Shown piece after piece: positions 33,191 through 40,733 of a DNA stretch of 64,000 bases; position 1 is the first letter of the stretch; every line of letters begins with the position of its first letter. Source of the stretch: Salarchaeum japonicum_A (GTDB taxonomy: Archaea > Halobacteriota > Halobacteria > Halobacteriales > Halobacteriaceae); NCBI RefSeq assembly GCF_049705945.1, contig NZ_JBNAMV010000004.1, forward strand, positions 1,922,001 through 1,986,000, given 5' to 3'. The notes beneath the pieces are model-generated. The model saw only the letters and a program-made list of their open reading frames with translations, had not been told where the DNA came from and did no database searches. The position numbers and the translations under genes are program-made.

Positions 33191-33501
33191 TGGACTAGGC
33201 CGGGCGGTTTGGCCCCGCCCCACCCACCCGCACTACGGTCATCAGCGGGGGCCGAACGCCGGGCGAGTCCGGGCTAACCCGCCCGGGCCCCGGAAGCCGA
33301 CAGAGAAGCCTCGTCCTTCGGGGACGGCGGTTCGCGACGCGCGCCTGCAGGGGCGTCGTCGTCGCGGTTCGCCGATGGGACCCCGTCAGGCACGGAAGTG
33401 AGCAGCGGACCATCGGACGTTCGCCGCTCGAAGGGTCGCGGGGCGGAGGAGGCGACCGGGACTACCCGAGCGGGACGGCTCGGGCGACCCCGGCACGTCC
33501 A
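33191..33501 (+). ncRNA. ffs: Signal recognition particle 7S RNA
   Basis: About 310 nt without a coding frame. The S-domain core is clear at 33386-33407: gtcaggcacggaagtgagcagc, written here as gtcagg, cacggaag and tgagcagc, which is the conserved helix 6/8 and GGAA-AGCAG element bound by SRP54. The 5' end (tggac...ccggg) and 3' end (cccgg...gtcca) pair as archaeal helix 1, which fixes the limits to within a few bases. The length equals haloarchaeal 7S RNA (about 305 nt). It directs ribosomes making membrane proteins to the translocon. Confidence 0.92.
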
Positions 33502-33536
33502 CCATTCATACGCGGCATTCTCGTCACGTCGAGTCG

Positions 33537-33722
33537 TTAGAGCGGATGTTTCCCGCGTCGATAGTAGACGACCCAGTAGGCGACCGGCCAGCAGACGAGC
33601 ATCGCGACGAGGTTCGCGGGGAGCGTGCCGTACGGGTCGGGTGGAAGGAGGAGGGCTGCGGCACCGACCAGGACGATGAATATCGCGCACGCGACGACGA
33701 CGAACCGCTGCGACTCTTTCAC
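33537..33722 (-). CDS. Small membrane protein, two transmembrane helices
   Basis: The 61-aa protein has two hydrophobic stretches (VVVACAIFIVLVGAAALLL and LVAMLVCWPVAYWVVYY) joined by a PPDPYGTLPAN turn, and a basic C-terminus (RRGKHPL). No function can be named. It sits between the SRP RNA and the MscS gene and is on the same strand as the latter. Confidence 0.7.
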   Translation of the reverse strand: MKESQRFVVVACAIFIVLVGAAALLLPPDPYGTLPANLVAMLVCWPVAYWVVYYRRGKHPL

Positions 33723-33753
33723 AGTTGAACGTAGAAAGAGCGAGAGAAAAGCC

Positions 33754-34629
33754 TTACTCGTCGCCGAACCCGGCGATTTCGTCGCCCTGCACGTGGAGGT
33801 CGCCCTCCAGCGTCCGGGTCGGGTAGGGGATGTTGATGCCTTCCTCGTCGAAGCGCTCCTTCACGGCGGTGACGTACTCGCCGCGGGTTTTCACGAAGTC
33901 GGCACGCGAGGGGTTTTCGATCCAGAACCGGCTCTTGAGGCCGACGGAGGAGTCGCCGAGTTCCGTCAGGCGGACGCTCACGCCGGGCTCGTCCAAGATG
34001 CCGTCGTGCTTCTCGGCTTCCTCGACGATGATGTCGGTCGCTTTGTCGATGTCGTCGTCGTATCCGATGCCGAACAGGAACTGGAGGCGGAGTTTGTCCT
34101 TCGCGACGGGGTTCTTGATGACGCCGTCGGTGAGCTGGCTGTTCGGGACGGTGAGGAGTTCGTTGTCGAAGGTGCGCACGCGGGTGACGCGGAGGCTGAT
34201 ATCCTCGACGATGCCCGAGTACGTGCCGTTCTCCCACTCGATCCAGTCGTCGATGCGGAACGGCTTGTCTGTGTAGATGAAGACGCCGGCGACGAAGTTC
34301 TTGATGACGTCCTGCATCGCGAGACCGATTGCGAGCGTCGCGGCGGCGGCGATGGTCGCGAGGCTGGTGAGGAAGTTCCCGTAGCCCGCGAATCCGAACG
34401 CGACGCCGAACCCGACGAACACGATGACGATGCTGACCAGTCGCTTCAGCGGCTTCCGGGAGTGCGCGTCGAGGTCGCGGGCTTTGAGCGCGCGGTCCAC
34501 GAGCGGGACGACGGTGAGGCGGCCGACGACGTAGACGGCAACGAACGCCACCACGAAGTAGAGGAGTTGGGTGACCGCGAGCGCGTACTGGGGGATGGCG
34601 TCGTCGATGAACGGGAGCGGTTCGACCAT
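33754..34629 (-). CDS. mscS: Small-conductance mechanosensitive ion channel (MscS family)
   Basis: The 291-aa protein has three or four N-terminal hydrophobic helices, a pore-lining TM3 rich in Gly/Ala (FLTSLATIAAAATLAIGLAMQDVIKNFVAGVFIY), the beta domain (FRIDDWIEWENGTYSGIVEDISLRVTRVRTFDNELLTVPNS, split here by function) and the alpha-beta C-terminal domain. It relieves osmotic pressure by opening under membrane tension. The start overlaps the stop of the YhbY gene upstream by one to three bases, so both are one operon. Confidence 0.92.
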   Translation of the reverse strand: MVEPLPFIDDAIPQYALAVTQLLYFVVAFVAVYVVGRLTVVPLVDRALKARDLDAHSRKPLKRLVSIVIVFVGFGVAFGFAGYGNFLTSLATIAAAATLAIGLAMQDVIKNFVAGVFIYTDKPFRIDDWIEWENGTYSGIVEDISLRVTRVRTFDNELLTVPNSQLTDGVIKNPVAKDKLRLQFLFGIGYDDDIDKATDIIVEEAEKHDGILDEPGVSVRLTELGDSSVGLKSRFWIENPSRADFVKTRGEYVTAVKERFDEEGINIPYPTRTLEGDLHVQGDEIAGFGDE

Positions 34630-34874
34630 CAGTGGTACACCGCGGTGTTCCCGCGGGTCTCGACGAGGCTGGCGCCGACGCGGTCCGCGAGGTCGGCGGC
34701 CAGCTCTTCCGTGTCCGTTCCGCCGCGGGATGAACGGAGGAACTTCACTTTCACCACGTCACGCGTGTCGAGCTGGTCTCCGAGTTCGTCGACGACCGAC
34801 TCGACGCCGGCTTTCCCGACCCACACCGTCACGTCGGCGTTGTGGGCTTTCGATTTGAGTTCCTCTGTGGGCAT
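34629..34874 (-). CDS. YhbY / CRM-domain RNA-binding protein
   Basis: The 81-aa protein is a CRM-domain (YhbY) fold: LKSKAHNADVTVWVGKAGVESVVDELGDQL, VVKVKFLRSSRG, and a C-terminal LVETRGNTAVYH. The GxxG loop (VGKAG) is present in modified form. It is linked to ribosome assembly or RNA processing in bacteria. The ATG at 34874 is chosen by homology; its stop overlaps the mscS start. Confidence 0.85.
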   Translation of the reverse strand: MPTEELKSKAHNADVTVWVGKAGVESVVDELGDQLDTRDVVKVKFLRSSRGGTDTEELAADLADRVGASLVETRGNTAVYH

Positions 34875-34946
34875 GTCTACGCTCCCGTTCGTGCGCGTGT
34901 TAAAAGAATGGTGCGGCTCCCGCGGCACAGACCCGAACCTTTTTCG

Positions 34947-34962
34947 TTTAGGTCTGCCTAAA
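34947..34962. promoter_or_regulatory. DtxR/SirR-like metal-repressor operator
   Basis: tttaggtctgcctaaa is a perfect 6-base palindrome of the TTAGG...CCTAA type bound by DtxR-family iron or manganese regulators. It lies between a TATA-like cctttttcg and the ATG at 34971, so a bound repressor would block initiation. Confidence 0.6.
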
Positions 34963-34970
34963 CCCAGTTG

Positions 34971-35135
34971 ATGGACACGTCACAGGGAACTGCCGGTCCA
35001 CAGCGGGACACCGAGGAACCCGACTCCCCGCTCGTCACCGCGCGAACCGTCACCGACGACCGCACGGTGTTCACCGAAGACGGCAACACCGACGGCTGGA
35101 TAGCCACCGACATCACCGTCACGCCCCTCCGATAA
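34971..35135 (+). CDS. Small acidic haloarchaeal protein, 54 aa, under a DtxR-like operator
   Basis: The ORF encodes MDTSQGTAGPQRDTEEPDSP followed by LVTARTVTDDRTVFTEDGN and TDGWIATDITVTPLR. It is acidic, lacks Cys and membrane segments, and resembles a family of small haloarchaeal proteins with the GNADGWIATD-like end. The TATA-like box and the palindrome at 34947-34962 give it a regulated leaderless promoter. Function is unknown; a link to metal homeostasis is an inference from the operator only. Confidence 0.7.
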   Translation: MDTSQGTAGPQRDTEEPDSPLVTARTVTDDRTVFTEDGNTDGWIATDITVTPLR

Positions 35136-35231
35136 CTTCCGTCTCCCGACGAACGCACCGCCTCGTGCATGCCACGGTGCGCTTTTCTCCCCGCTCCACT
35201 CCTCAGTCGTACGCTCGTCAATCGTACCTTA

Positions 35232-35507
35232 TCAGTCGTACGGATACCGCGCGTGTTCCCCGCAGTCGCACGTCACGACGACGTGCCCGTCCTGCGTGCG
35301 AACCCGCGCGTTCCGCCCCGGTAACAGGTAGGAATCACACGACTTGCACGAAAAGCGCTTGAGCTTCCGGGGAAGCGAGAGTCGATGGCGTTCCGCGATG
35401 CGGCGCGCCCGCCGAACGTACGTCCGCGCGCGCTCCCCGTCGCCCTCCGCGGCCGCCTCCTTCGCGAGCGCGCCGAGGCGTTCGATTCGCTCCGCCGCTA
35501 TCTTCAT
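35232..35507 (-). CDS. rnp4: Ribonuclease P protein component 4 (Rpp21)
   Basis: The 91-aa protein has the Rpp21/Rpr2 pattern: an N-terminal two-helix segment (MKIAAERIERLGALAKEAAA, ARTYVRRARRIAERHRL) and a zinc ribbon with CKSCDSYLLPG and CDCGEHARYPY. It is a subunit of RNase P, which matures tRNA 5' ends. The ATG at 35507 is where similarity starts. It is divergent from the glycosyltransferase gene, starts 74 bp apart. Confidence 0.92.
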   Translation of the reverse strand: MKIAAERIERLGALAKEAAAEGDGERARTYVRRARRIAERHRLSLPRKLKRFSCKSCDSYLLPGRNARVRTQDGHVVVTCDCGEHARYPYD

Positions 35508-35580
35508 CGCCCGATGCTCCGGGACGGCCGCCGAAAACGGTTCCGGTGGGATTTTTCGCCCGCGCCCGCGTTCTCGTGGT

Positions 35581-36642
35581 ATGCGCGTCCTCAACTACCT
35601 CGAACTGGAAGACCGCCTCCGCGGCGGTATCGTCACCGCGACCCGCCAGCAGCGCGCGGCGCTCGCGGACACGGACGTCGAGGTCGTCACGACGCCCTGG
35701 CAGGGCGGCACGCCGTTTTCGGCCGGGAAAGCCCGCCTCACGGGTGCGCCGTTCTTCCACGAGTACGACGTGGCGCACTGCAACACCATCGGTCCGGGGT
35801 CGCTCGCGGTCGCGCGCCACGCGAAGCGAAACGACATCCCGCTGATTCTGCACGCGCACACGACCGCTGAGGACTTCGCGGACTCCTTCCGGTTCTCGAC
35901 GCAGGCCGCGCCCGCGCTCAAGCGGTATCTGCGGTGGTTCTACTCGCAGGCCGACCGCGTGCTCGTCCCGAGTCAGTACACGAAGGACCTCCTCGACTCC
36001 TATCCCATCAGCGCCCCAATCGAGGCCGTCACGAACGGCGTGGACGCCGCGAGCCTCGACGGCTACGAGTCGTTCCGCGAGGAAACCCGGGAGAGCTTCG
36101 ACCTCGATGGACTCGTCGTGTTCTCCGTGGGCGAAGTCATCGAACGCAAGGGCCTCACCACCTTCTGCCGGGTCGCGCAGGAGACGGACTTCGACTTCGC
36201 GTGGTTCGGCCCCTACGAGTCCGGCCCGCAGGCGTCGAAGACGACGACGCGCTGGGTGGAGAACCCGCCCGAGAACGTGACGTTCACGGGCTACATGGAC
36301 GACAAGCGCGCGGCGTTCGGCGCGGGCGACATCTACATGTTCCCCGCGAAGGTCGAGAATCAGGGCATCGCCGTCCTCGAAGCGATGGCGTGCGGGAAGC
36401 CGGTCGTTCTCCGGGACATCGACGTGTTCGACGAGTTCTTCACCGACGGCGAGGACTGCCTGAAAGCCAGCACCGACGCCGAGTTCGCGGACGCGCTCGC
36501 CCGCCTCCGCGACGACCCCGACCTCCGCGAACGCCTCGGCGAGGGAGCGCGCGAGACCGCGGCCGAACACAGCCTCGACGTGGTCGGCGAGCGCCTCACC
36601 GACATCTACCGGGAGGTCGCGGAGAAAGGAGACGCCCTATAA
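35581..36642 (+). CDS. Glycosyltransferase family 4 protein
   Basis: The 353-aa GT-B enzyme starts MRVLNYLELEDRLRGGIVTATRQQ and has an N-terminal acceptor domain and a C-terminal nucleotide-sugar domain with VFSVGEVIERKGL, VTFTGYMDDKR, FPAKVENQGIAVLEAMACGKPVV. It transfers a sugar to an unknown lipid or polysaccharide acceptor at the membrane. A TATA-like atttttc is centred 27 nt before the ATG. It is followed 24 bp later by a second GT4 gene, so both probably act in one glycoconjugate pathway. Confidence 0.88.
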   Translation: MRVLNYLELEDRLRGGIVTATRQQRAALADTDVEVVTTPWQGGTPFSAGKARLTGAPFFHEYDVAHCNTIGPGSLAVARHAKRNDIPLILHAHTTAEDFADSFRFSTQAAPALKRYLRWFYSQADRVLVPSQYTKDLLDSYPISAPIEAVTNGVDAASLDGYESFREETRESFDLDGLVVFSVGEVIERKGLTTFCRVAQETDFDFAWFGPYESGPQASKTTTRWVENPPENVTFTGYMDDKRAAFGAGDIYMFPAKVENQGIAVLEAMACGKPVVLRDIDVFDEFFTDGEDCLKASTDAEFADALARLRDDPDLRERLGEGARETAAEHSLDVVGERLTDIYREVAEKGDAL

Positions 36643-36666
36643 GGCGGGGGTGAGTACCGCCGGACA

Positions 36667-37764
36667 ATGGCCCCACGGGTCGCCGCCTTCACGGACACCT
36701 ACCTGCCGACGGTCAACGGCGTCACGTACACGATTCAGACGTGGCACGAGCACTGGCGGCAGCGCGGCGGCCGGATGCCCGTCGTCTACCCCGGGTCCGA
36801 GGAGTACACGCCCGAGGACGACGAACACCCGGTTCGAAGCCTCCCGTTCCCGTTCTACGACGGCTTTCGGCTGGGAACGCCGACGATTCCGGACGCGCTC
36901 GACGACGTGGACGTGGTGCACGCGCACACGCCGTTCGCGCTCGGCGTCGCGGGCTACCGGCTCGCCCGCCGCAACGACCTCCCGTTCGTCGCGCACTACC
37001 ACACGCCGACGAGCGAGTACGCCGAGTACATCGTCCCCGACGCAGTCACGGGGTTCACGGAGCGCGCGAGCGAGCGCTGGGAGCGCGCGTTCCTCGACCG
37101 CGCCGACCTCGTCCTCACGCCGAGCGAGGAGACGAAACGCCACGTCGAGACTGAAATCGGCGTCACCACGTCTGTCGAAGCACTCCCGAACGGCATCGAC
37201 CTCCAGCAGTTCCAGCCCACCGACGCCGCGGGGTTCCGCGAGCGCTTCGACCTCCCGGACGGCCCGCTCGTCGGGTACACCGGCCGGCACGGCTACGAGA
37301 AACGCCTCCGCGACCTCGTGGACGCCGCCGCCGAAGTGGATGCAACGTTAGTCTTCGGCGGGGACGGCCCCGCCCGGGGCGACCTCGAAGCCCGCGCCCG
37401 CGAACGCGGCGTCGACGCGCGCTTCCTCGGGTTCCTCGACCGGGAGGACCTCCCCGCGTTCTACTCCGTCCTCGACGTGTTCGCGTTCCCGAGCCCCGTC
37501 GAGACGCAGGGCTTGGTCGCGCTCGAAGCGAACGCCTGCGGCACGCCCGTCGTCGCCGCGGACGCCGGCGCGCTCGCCGAAACCGTCGTCGACGGCGCGA
37601 CCGGATACCACTACCCGCCCGGCGACACCGCCGCGTTCGCGGACGCAATCGACCGCGCGCTCGCCGACCGCGACCGACTCGCGGAGACGTGTCTCGAACA
37701 CAGAGAACGCTTCGGCGTCGAGAAAGCGGTCGACCGCCTCGAAGCGGTCTACGAGCGACTCTAG
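36667..37764 (+). CDS. Glycosyltransferase family 4 protein
   Basis: The 365-aa GT-B enzyme starts MAPRVAAFTDTYLPTVNGVTYTIQ (the GT4 N-terminal motif), has VVHAHTPFALGVAGYRLARR, and the donor-site ALPNGIDLQQF, VGYTGRHGYEKRL, FGGDGPARGDLEA and FPSPVETQGLVALEANACGTPVVA (E-x7-E). It resembles GT4 enzymes of glycolipid synthesis such as diacylglycerol glycosyltransferases. Second gene of the pair. Its TAG interlocks (CTAG, 37761-37764) with the stop of the convergent Gly/Met-rich gene. Confidence 0.9.
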   Translation: MAPRVAAFTDTYLPTVNGVTYTIQTWHEHWRQRGGRMPVVYPGSEEYTPEDDEHPVRSLPFPFYDGFRLGTPTIPDALDDVDVVHAHTPFALGVAGYRLARRNDLPFVAHYHTPTSEYAEYIVPDAVTGFTERASERWERAFLDRADLVLTPSEETKRHVETEIGVTTSVEALPNGIDLQQFQPTDAAGFRERFDLPDGPLVGYTGRHGYEKRLRDLVDAAAEVDATLVFGGDGPARGDLEARARERGVDARFLGFLDREDLPAFYSVLDVFAFPSPVETQGLVALEANACGTPVVAADAGALAETVVDGATGYHYPPGDTAAFADAIDRALADRDRLAETCLEHRERFGVEKAVDRLEAVYERL

Positions 37765-38165
37765 TCTTCGAGCGCGTTCGCGATGCGGTCGAGTTTGTTG
37801 TTCGTGCGCTCGACTTCCTTCCGGAGCTGTTCGACCTCGCGCGCGAGCTTCTCGCTCGACTCGCTGCCGCCCTCACCGCGACCGCCGGGGCCGCCCGGGC
37901 CCGCGCCACCGGGACCGCCGCCCATGCCGCCGGGGCCGCCACCGCCCCCCATCATGCCGCCCATCATCTGCGCGAACGGGTTCCCGCCGCCGCCCATGCC
38001 GCCGGGGCCGCCACCGCCCCCCATCATTTCCTCCATCTTCTCGCGGCGGTCCTCGGCGGACTCGTCGCCTTCCTCGCGTTCTTCCGCTCGTTTCTCTCGA
38101 ATCTCCTCGATTCGCTCGCGGAACGAGGACTCTTCTCCGTCGTCTTCGGGTTCGTCTTCCGGCAT
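37761..38165 (-). CDS. Gly/Met-rich low-complexity protein with flanking coiled coils
   Basis: The 134-aa protein has three parts: an acidic and charged N-terminal coiled coil (about 10-45), a Gly/Met/Pro-rich middle with two near-identical MMGGGGGPGGMGGG blocks, and a C-terminal coiled coil (SEKLAREVEQLRKEVERTNNKLDRIANAL). I do not recognise a family with known function. The pattern suggests an oligomerising scaffold; the Met-rich middle could bind metal or phase-separate, which is speculation. ATG at 38165 follows from its MPEDEPEDDGEE acidic start. Confidence 0.7.
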   Translation of the reverse strand: MPEDEPEDDGEESSFRERIEEIREKRAEEREEGDESAEDRREKMEEMMGGGGGPGGMGGGGNPFAQMMGGMMGGGGGPGGMGGGPGGAGPGGPGGRGEGGSESSEKLAREVEQLRKEVERTNNKLDRIANALED

Positions 38166-38267
38166 ACGCGGGCGTTCGACTGCCGGCGGGAAAAGCCCTT
38201 CCACGTCGTGGCGGCGAATAGACCTATTACGGTCCTCGATAATTCTCGGGGTAACGCGACGAAGTCC

Positions 38268-38435
38268 ATGAAGTCAGACAGCGATTCGATGAGTGAGGAG
38301 GAGTTCCACGACGAACTGCGTACGTTGCTCGCGACGGCTCACGAGCAGGGTGTTGACGTCCGTGGTGGCTGGGATTGCCGGTTCGACGAGTGCTCGGACT
38401 TCGAGGTGGTGGTCGTGGAGGCGCAGAAACGGTAG
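38268..38435 (+). CDS. Small hypothetical protein, 55 aa
   Basis: MKSDSDSMSEEEFHDELRTL is followed by LATAHEQGVDVRGGWDCRFDE and CSDFEVVVVEAQKR. An internal Met (38289, MSEEEF) is an alternative start. The segment GVDVRGGW...DFEV(VV) resembles a recurring haloarchaeal small-protein family. A TATA-like gataattc about 30 nt upstream of the ATG supports expression. Function unknown. Confidence 0.6.
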   Translation: MKSDSDSMSEEEFHDELRTLLATAHEQGVDVRGGWDCRFDECSDFEVVVVEAQKR

Positions 38436-38473
38436 TCGAACGAGGCTAGTCGAGCGCAGTTGGTCGAGCCCGG

Positions 38474-39628
38474 CTAGTCTAGCGTGGGGAGGTCGGGCGC
38501 GCCCTCGACGTCCTCGCGAACGACCTCGATGGCGTTCCGGAGGGAGCCGTGTTCGGCGAGGTAGGCGACGCCGACGCTCGATTTCACGACTTCCGCGGCT
38601 TTCCCGGTGAGGATGTCCGCGCCGAGCTGTGCGACCGCGCCGTTCCCGACGCTCACCAGCCAGCCCGGGCTCTCGAACCGCCACTGCTCCAGCCGCGGGT
38701 CGAACCCGTCCGTCTCTTCGAGCGACGCGAGGAGGTTTCGCGCGGCGACCTCGGTGGCGCGCACGGCGGCCTGCGCGCTCGCCGGCACGACCGCGCCGTC
38801 GGCGTCCACGACGCGCGCGGCGTCCCCGACCGCGAACGTGTTCTCCGCGAGTTCGAGCGTCCCCCGAACGTCCGGGCGGTCGCCGTCGAGCGCGTCCGGC
38901 CCGCGGATGCCGCCCGTCCAGACGAACTGGTCGTAGCCCAGCGGGTCGCGGTCCGCGAACTCCACGGCGTCCGCTGTCGCGGCCGTCACCGCGGTGTCGG
39001 TGTGGACGGTGACGTCGAGGCGGTCGAGTTCGCCGCGCACGGCCTGCCGGAAGTTCTCCGGGAACCCCGGGGTCACGTCAGCCGAGCGGTCGACGAGCAC
39101 GACGTCTACGTCGTCCGCGACGCCCTCCTCTCGCGCGAGCGCCGCGAACTCGCCGGCGACCTGCACGCCGGAGAGACCCGCGCCGCCCACGACCACCGTT
39201 CCGCCGCCGGTCTCCAGGACTCCTTCGAAGTCGCGGCGTGCGCGCGCGGCGTGTTCGAGGCGTTTCATCGGCGTCGCGTGCTCCTCCACGCCGGGCAGGT
39301 CGTAGAACGCGGTCTGCGCGCCGAGACACACCGCCGCCGCGTCGTAGTCCAGTTCGCCGCCGGCGCCGAGACTGACGGTCTTCGCGTCCGTGTCGATACC
39401 CGTGACGGTGTCCTCGCGGACCTCCGCCCGGTCCGTGAGTTCGGTCAACGGGATGGTGATGGCGTCCGTGAGGCTGGGTTTCCGGATGACGCGGTGGAGT
39501 TCGTGCTGGACGAGGTGGTCGCCCGTGTCGTCCACCACCACGAGGTCCGCGTCCGCGGGGAGGCGGTCCTCCAGTTTCCGCGTGAGCAACAGTCCCGCGT
39601 ATCCGCCGCCGAGCACGACAACTCGCAT
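38474..39628 (-). CDS. NAD(P)/FAD-dependent oxidoreductase, type II NADH dehydrogenase-like
   Basis: The 384-aa flavoprotein starts MRVVVLGGGYAGLLLTRKLE (FAD-binding GxGxxG), has a second dinucleotide fold TVVVGGAGLSGVQVAGEFAAL (NADH) and the C-terminal FAD motif ENTFAVGDAARVVDADGAVVPASAQAA. This is the layout of NDH-2 enzymes, which oxidise NADH and reduce quinone at the inner face of the membrane without pumping. A TATA-like gcttttc is centred 27 nt before the ATG. The related sulfide:quinone reductases have extra Cys residues not seen here. Confidence 0.85.
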   Translation of the reverse strand: MRVVVLGGGYAGLLLTRKLEDRLPADADLVVVDDTGDHLVQHELHRVIRKPSLTDAITIPLTELTDRAEVREDTVTGIDTDAKTVSLGAGGELDYDAAAVCLGAQTAFYDLPGVEEHATPMKRLEHAARARRDFEGVLETGGGTVVVGGAGLSGVQVAGEFAALAREEGVADDVDVVLVDRSADVTPGFPENFRQAVRGELDRLDVTVHTDTAVTAATADAVEFADRDPLGYDQFVWTGGIRGPDALDGDRPDVRGTLELAENTFAVGDAARVVDADGAVVPASAQAAVRATEVAARNLLASLEETDGFDPRLEQWRFESPGWLVSVGNGAVAQLGADILTGKAAEVVKSSVGVAYLAEHGSLRNAIEVVREDVEGAPDLPTLD

Positions 39629-39666
39629 ACTATTCAGTCGGTTGCCGCCACCGAAAAGCCACCGGC

Positions 39667-40644
39667 CTAGAACAGCGCGTCGGACTCGTCGAGGACGCGC
39701 GCAGGCCCGCCGACCTCCCAGACGCGGGTGTCGACGCCCGTCGCCGCGATGGCGTCCTCGACCTCGTCGGCGTGTTCGTCGGTGGTGTTCACGTAGACGG
39801 TCGCGCCCGTGTCCGTGGAGAACCACGCGGGCGTCCCGTCCTCGCGCAGGTCGCGCACCGTCTCGAACACTTCGAGCGTGTCGGGCTTCCAGTACACCCA
39901 GCCGGCGGGGCCGGTCATCGTGGTCGCCGCGAGGGACAGCGAGTCGTGTTCTGCGGTCTCGAAGACGCGTTCGGTGTCGCCCGCGCGGACGGCGTCCCGC
40001 ATCTCCGCGAGCTGGTCCTCGACGTGGACGCGGCGCGCGTCGAACATGTGGCTGTCCTCGGCCTCGTCGTGGGCGGCCTGCGTCTCCTTGTACGCGGGGA
40101 CTTCGGCGATGACGATGCGAATGTCGTCCTCCAGTTCGTCGGCGGCGTCGAGGCGGTGGCTCCGGCACTCCTCGTCGCTCAGGCCGCCGCCGAGGTCGGA
40201 GTAGCCGCCCGTGACGGCGCGCGCCGCCGAGGCGGACCCGCGGCGGGCGATGGTGGACATCTCGGGGTGCGAGAGGTCGAGCCCGGCGGCCTCGCAGGCG
40301 GCGACGGCGGCCGCCGCGAACCCCGAGGCGGAGGAGCCGAGGCCGATGTTCGTCGGGAAGTCGTTCTCGCTCACGAGCTTCGCGCGGGTGTCGATGCCGG
40401 CGCGCTCGCGCACTTCGTCGAGCACGCTCTCGATTCGGTCGGCGCCGCTGCCGGTCACGCGTTCGCCGCCAATGACGTACTCGTCTTCGTCCAGGTCGTC
40501 GTCGAACGCGACGGTCGTCGTGGTGTTCGCGGGCGCGGTGCAGACGCTGATGCTGTCGTGGTAGGGGTAGCGCGCGTCGTGGTCGCGCATCCCGTGATAC
40601 TTCACAAGCCCCTGAATCGGGTGGGCTTTCGCGGTGGCCTTCAT
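39667..40644 (-). CDS. mvaD: Phosphomevalonate decarboxylase (MvaD family)
   Basis: The 325-aa GHMP-family enzyme starts MKATAKAHPIQGLVKYHGMRD, has the ATP loop NIGLGSSASGFAAAAVA, and TMTGPAGWVYWKPDTLEV and WFSTDTGATVYVNT in the C-terminal half. Haloarchaea decarboxylate phosphomevalonate (not the diphosphate) in the archaeal mevalonate route, followed by isopentenyl phosphate kinase. I call it PMD on that basis; the diphosphomevalonate enzyme is a close homologue. It supplies isopentenyl units for lipids, as used by the UbiA and polyprenyl synthase genes nearby. Confidence 0.88.
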   Translation of the reverse strand: MKATAKAHPIQGLVKYHGMRDHDARYPYHDSISVCTAPANTTTTVAFDDDLDEDEYVIGGERVTGSGADRIESVLDEVRERAGIDTRAKLVSENDFPTNIGLGSSASGFAAAAVAACEAAGLDLSHPEMSTIARRGSASAARAVTGGYSDLGGGLSDEECRSHRLDAADELEDDIRIVIAEVPAYKETQAAHDEAEDSHMFDARRVHVEDQLAEMRDAVRAGDTERVFETAEHDSLSLAATTMTGPAGWVYWKPDTLEVFETVRDLREDGTPAWFSTDTGATVYVNTTDEHADEVEDAIAATGVDTRVWEVGGPARVLDESDALF

Positions 40645-40733
40645 ACGTCGTAGGCGTCGCGTCGCCGGCATAAACACCCCGGAAGCCCCCGGACGGCGCA
40701 AAAGCCTTTGTCGTGGCATCACGTCACACGGGT

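Noticed and set aside
33195..33413. Short ORFs over the 7S RNA region
   Set aside because: The region carries the SRP RNA core motif and end pairing, and the ORFs have no protein-like composition.
37863..38034. Gly/Pro-rich repeats on both strands near 37.9 kb as a CRISPR-like or minisatellite array
   Set aside because: The repeats are codon repeats of a single protein gene with coiled-coil ends; there are no regular spacers.
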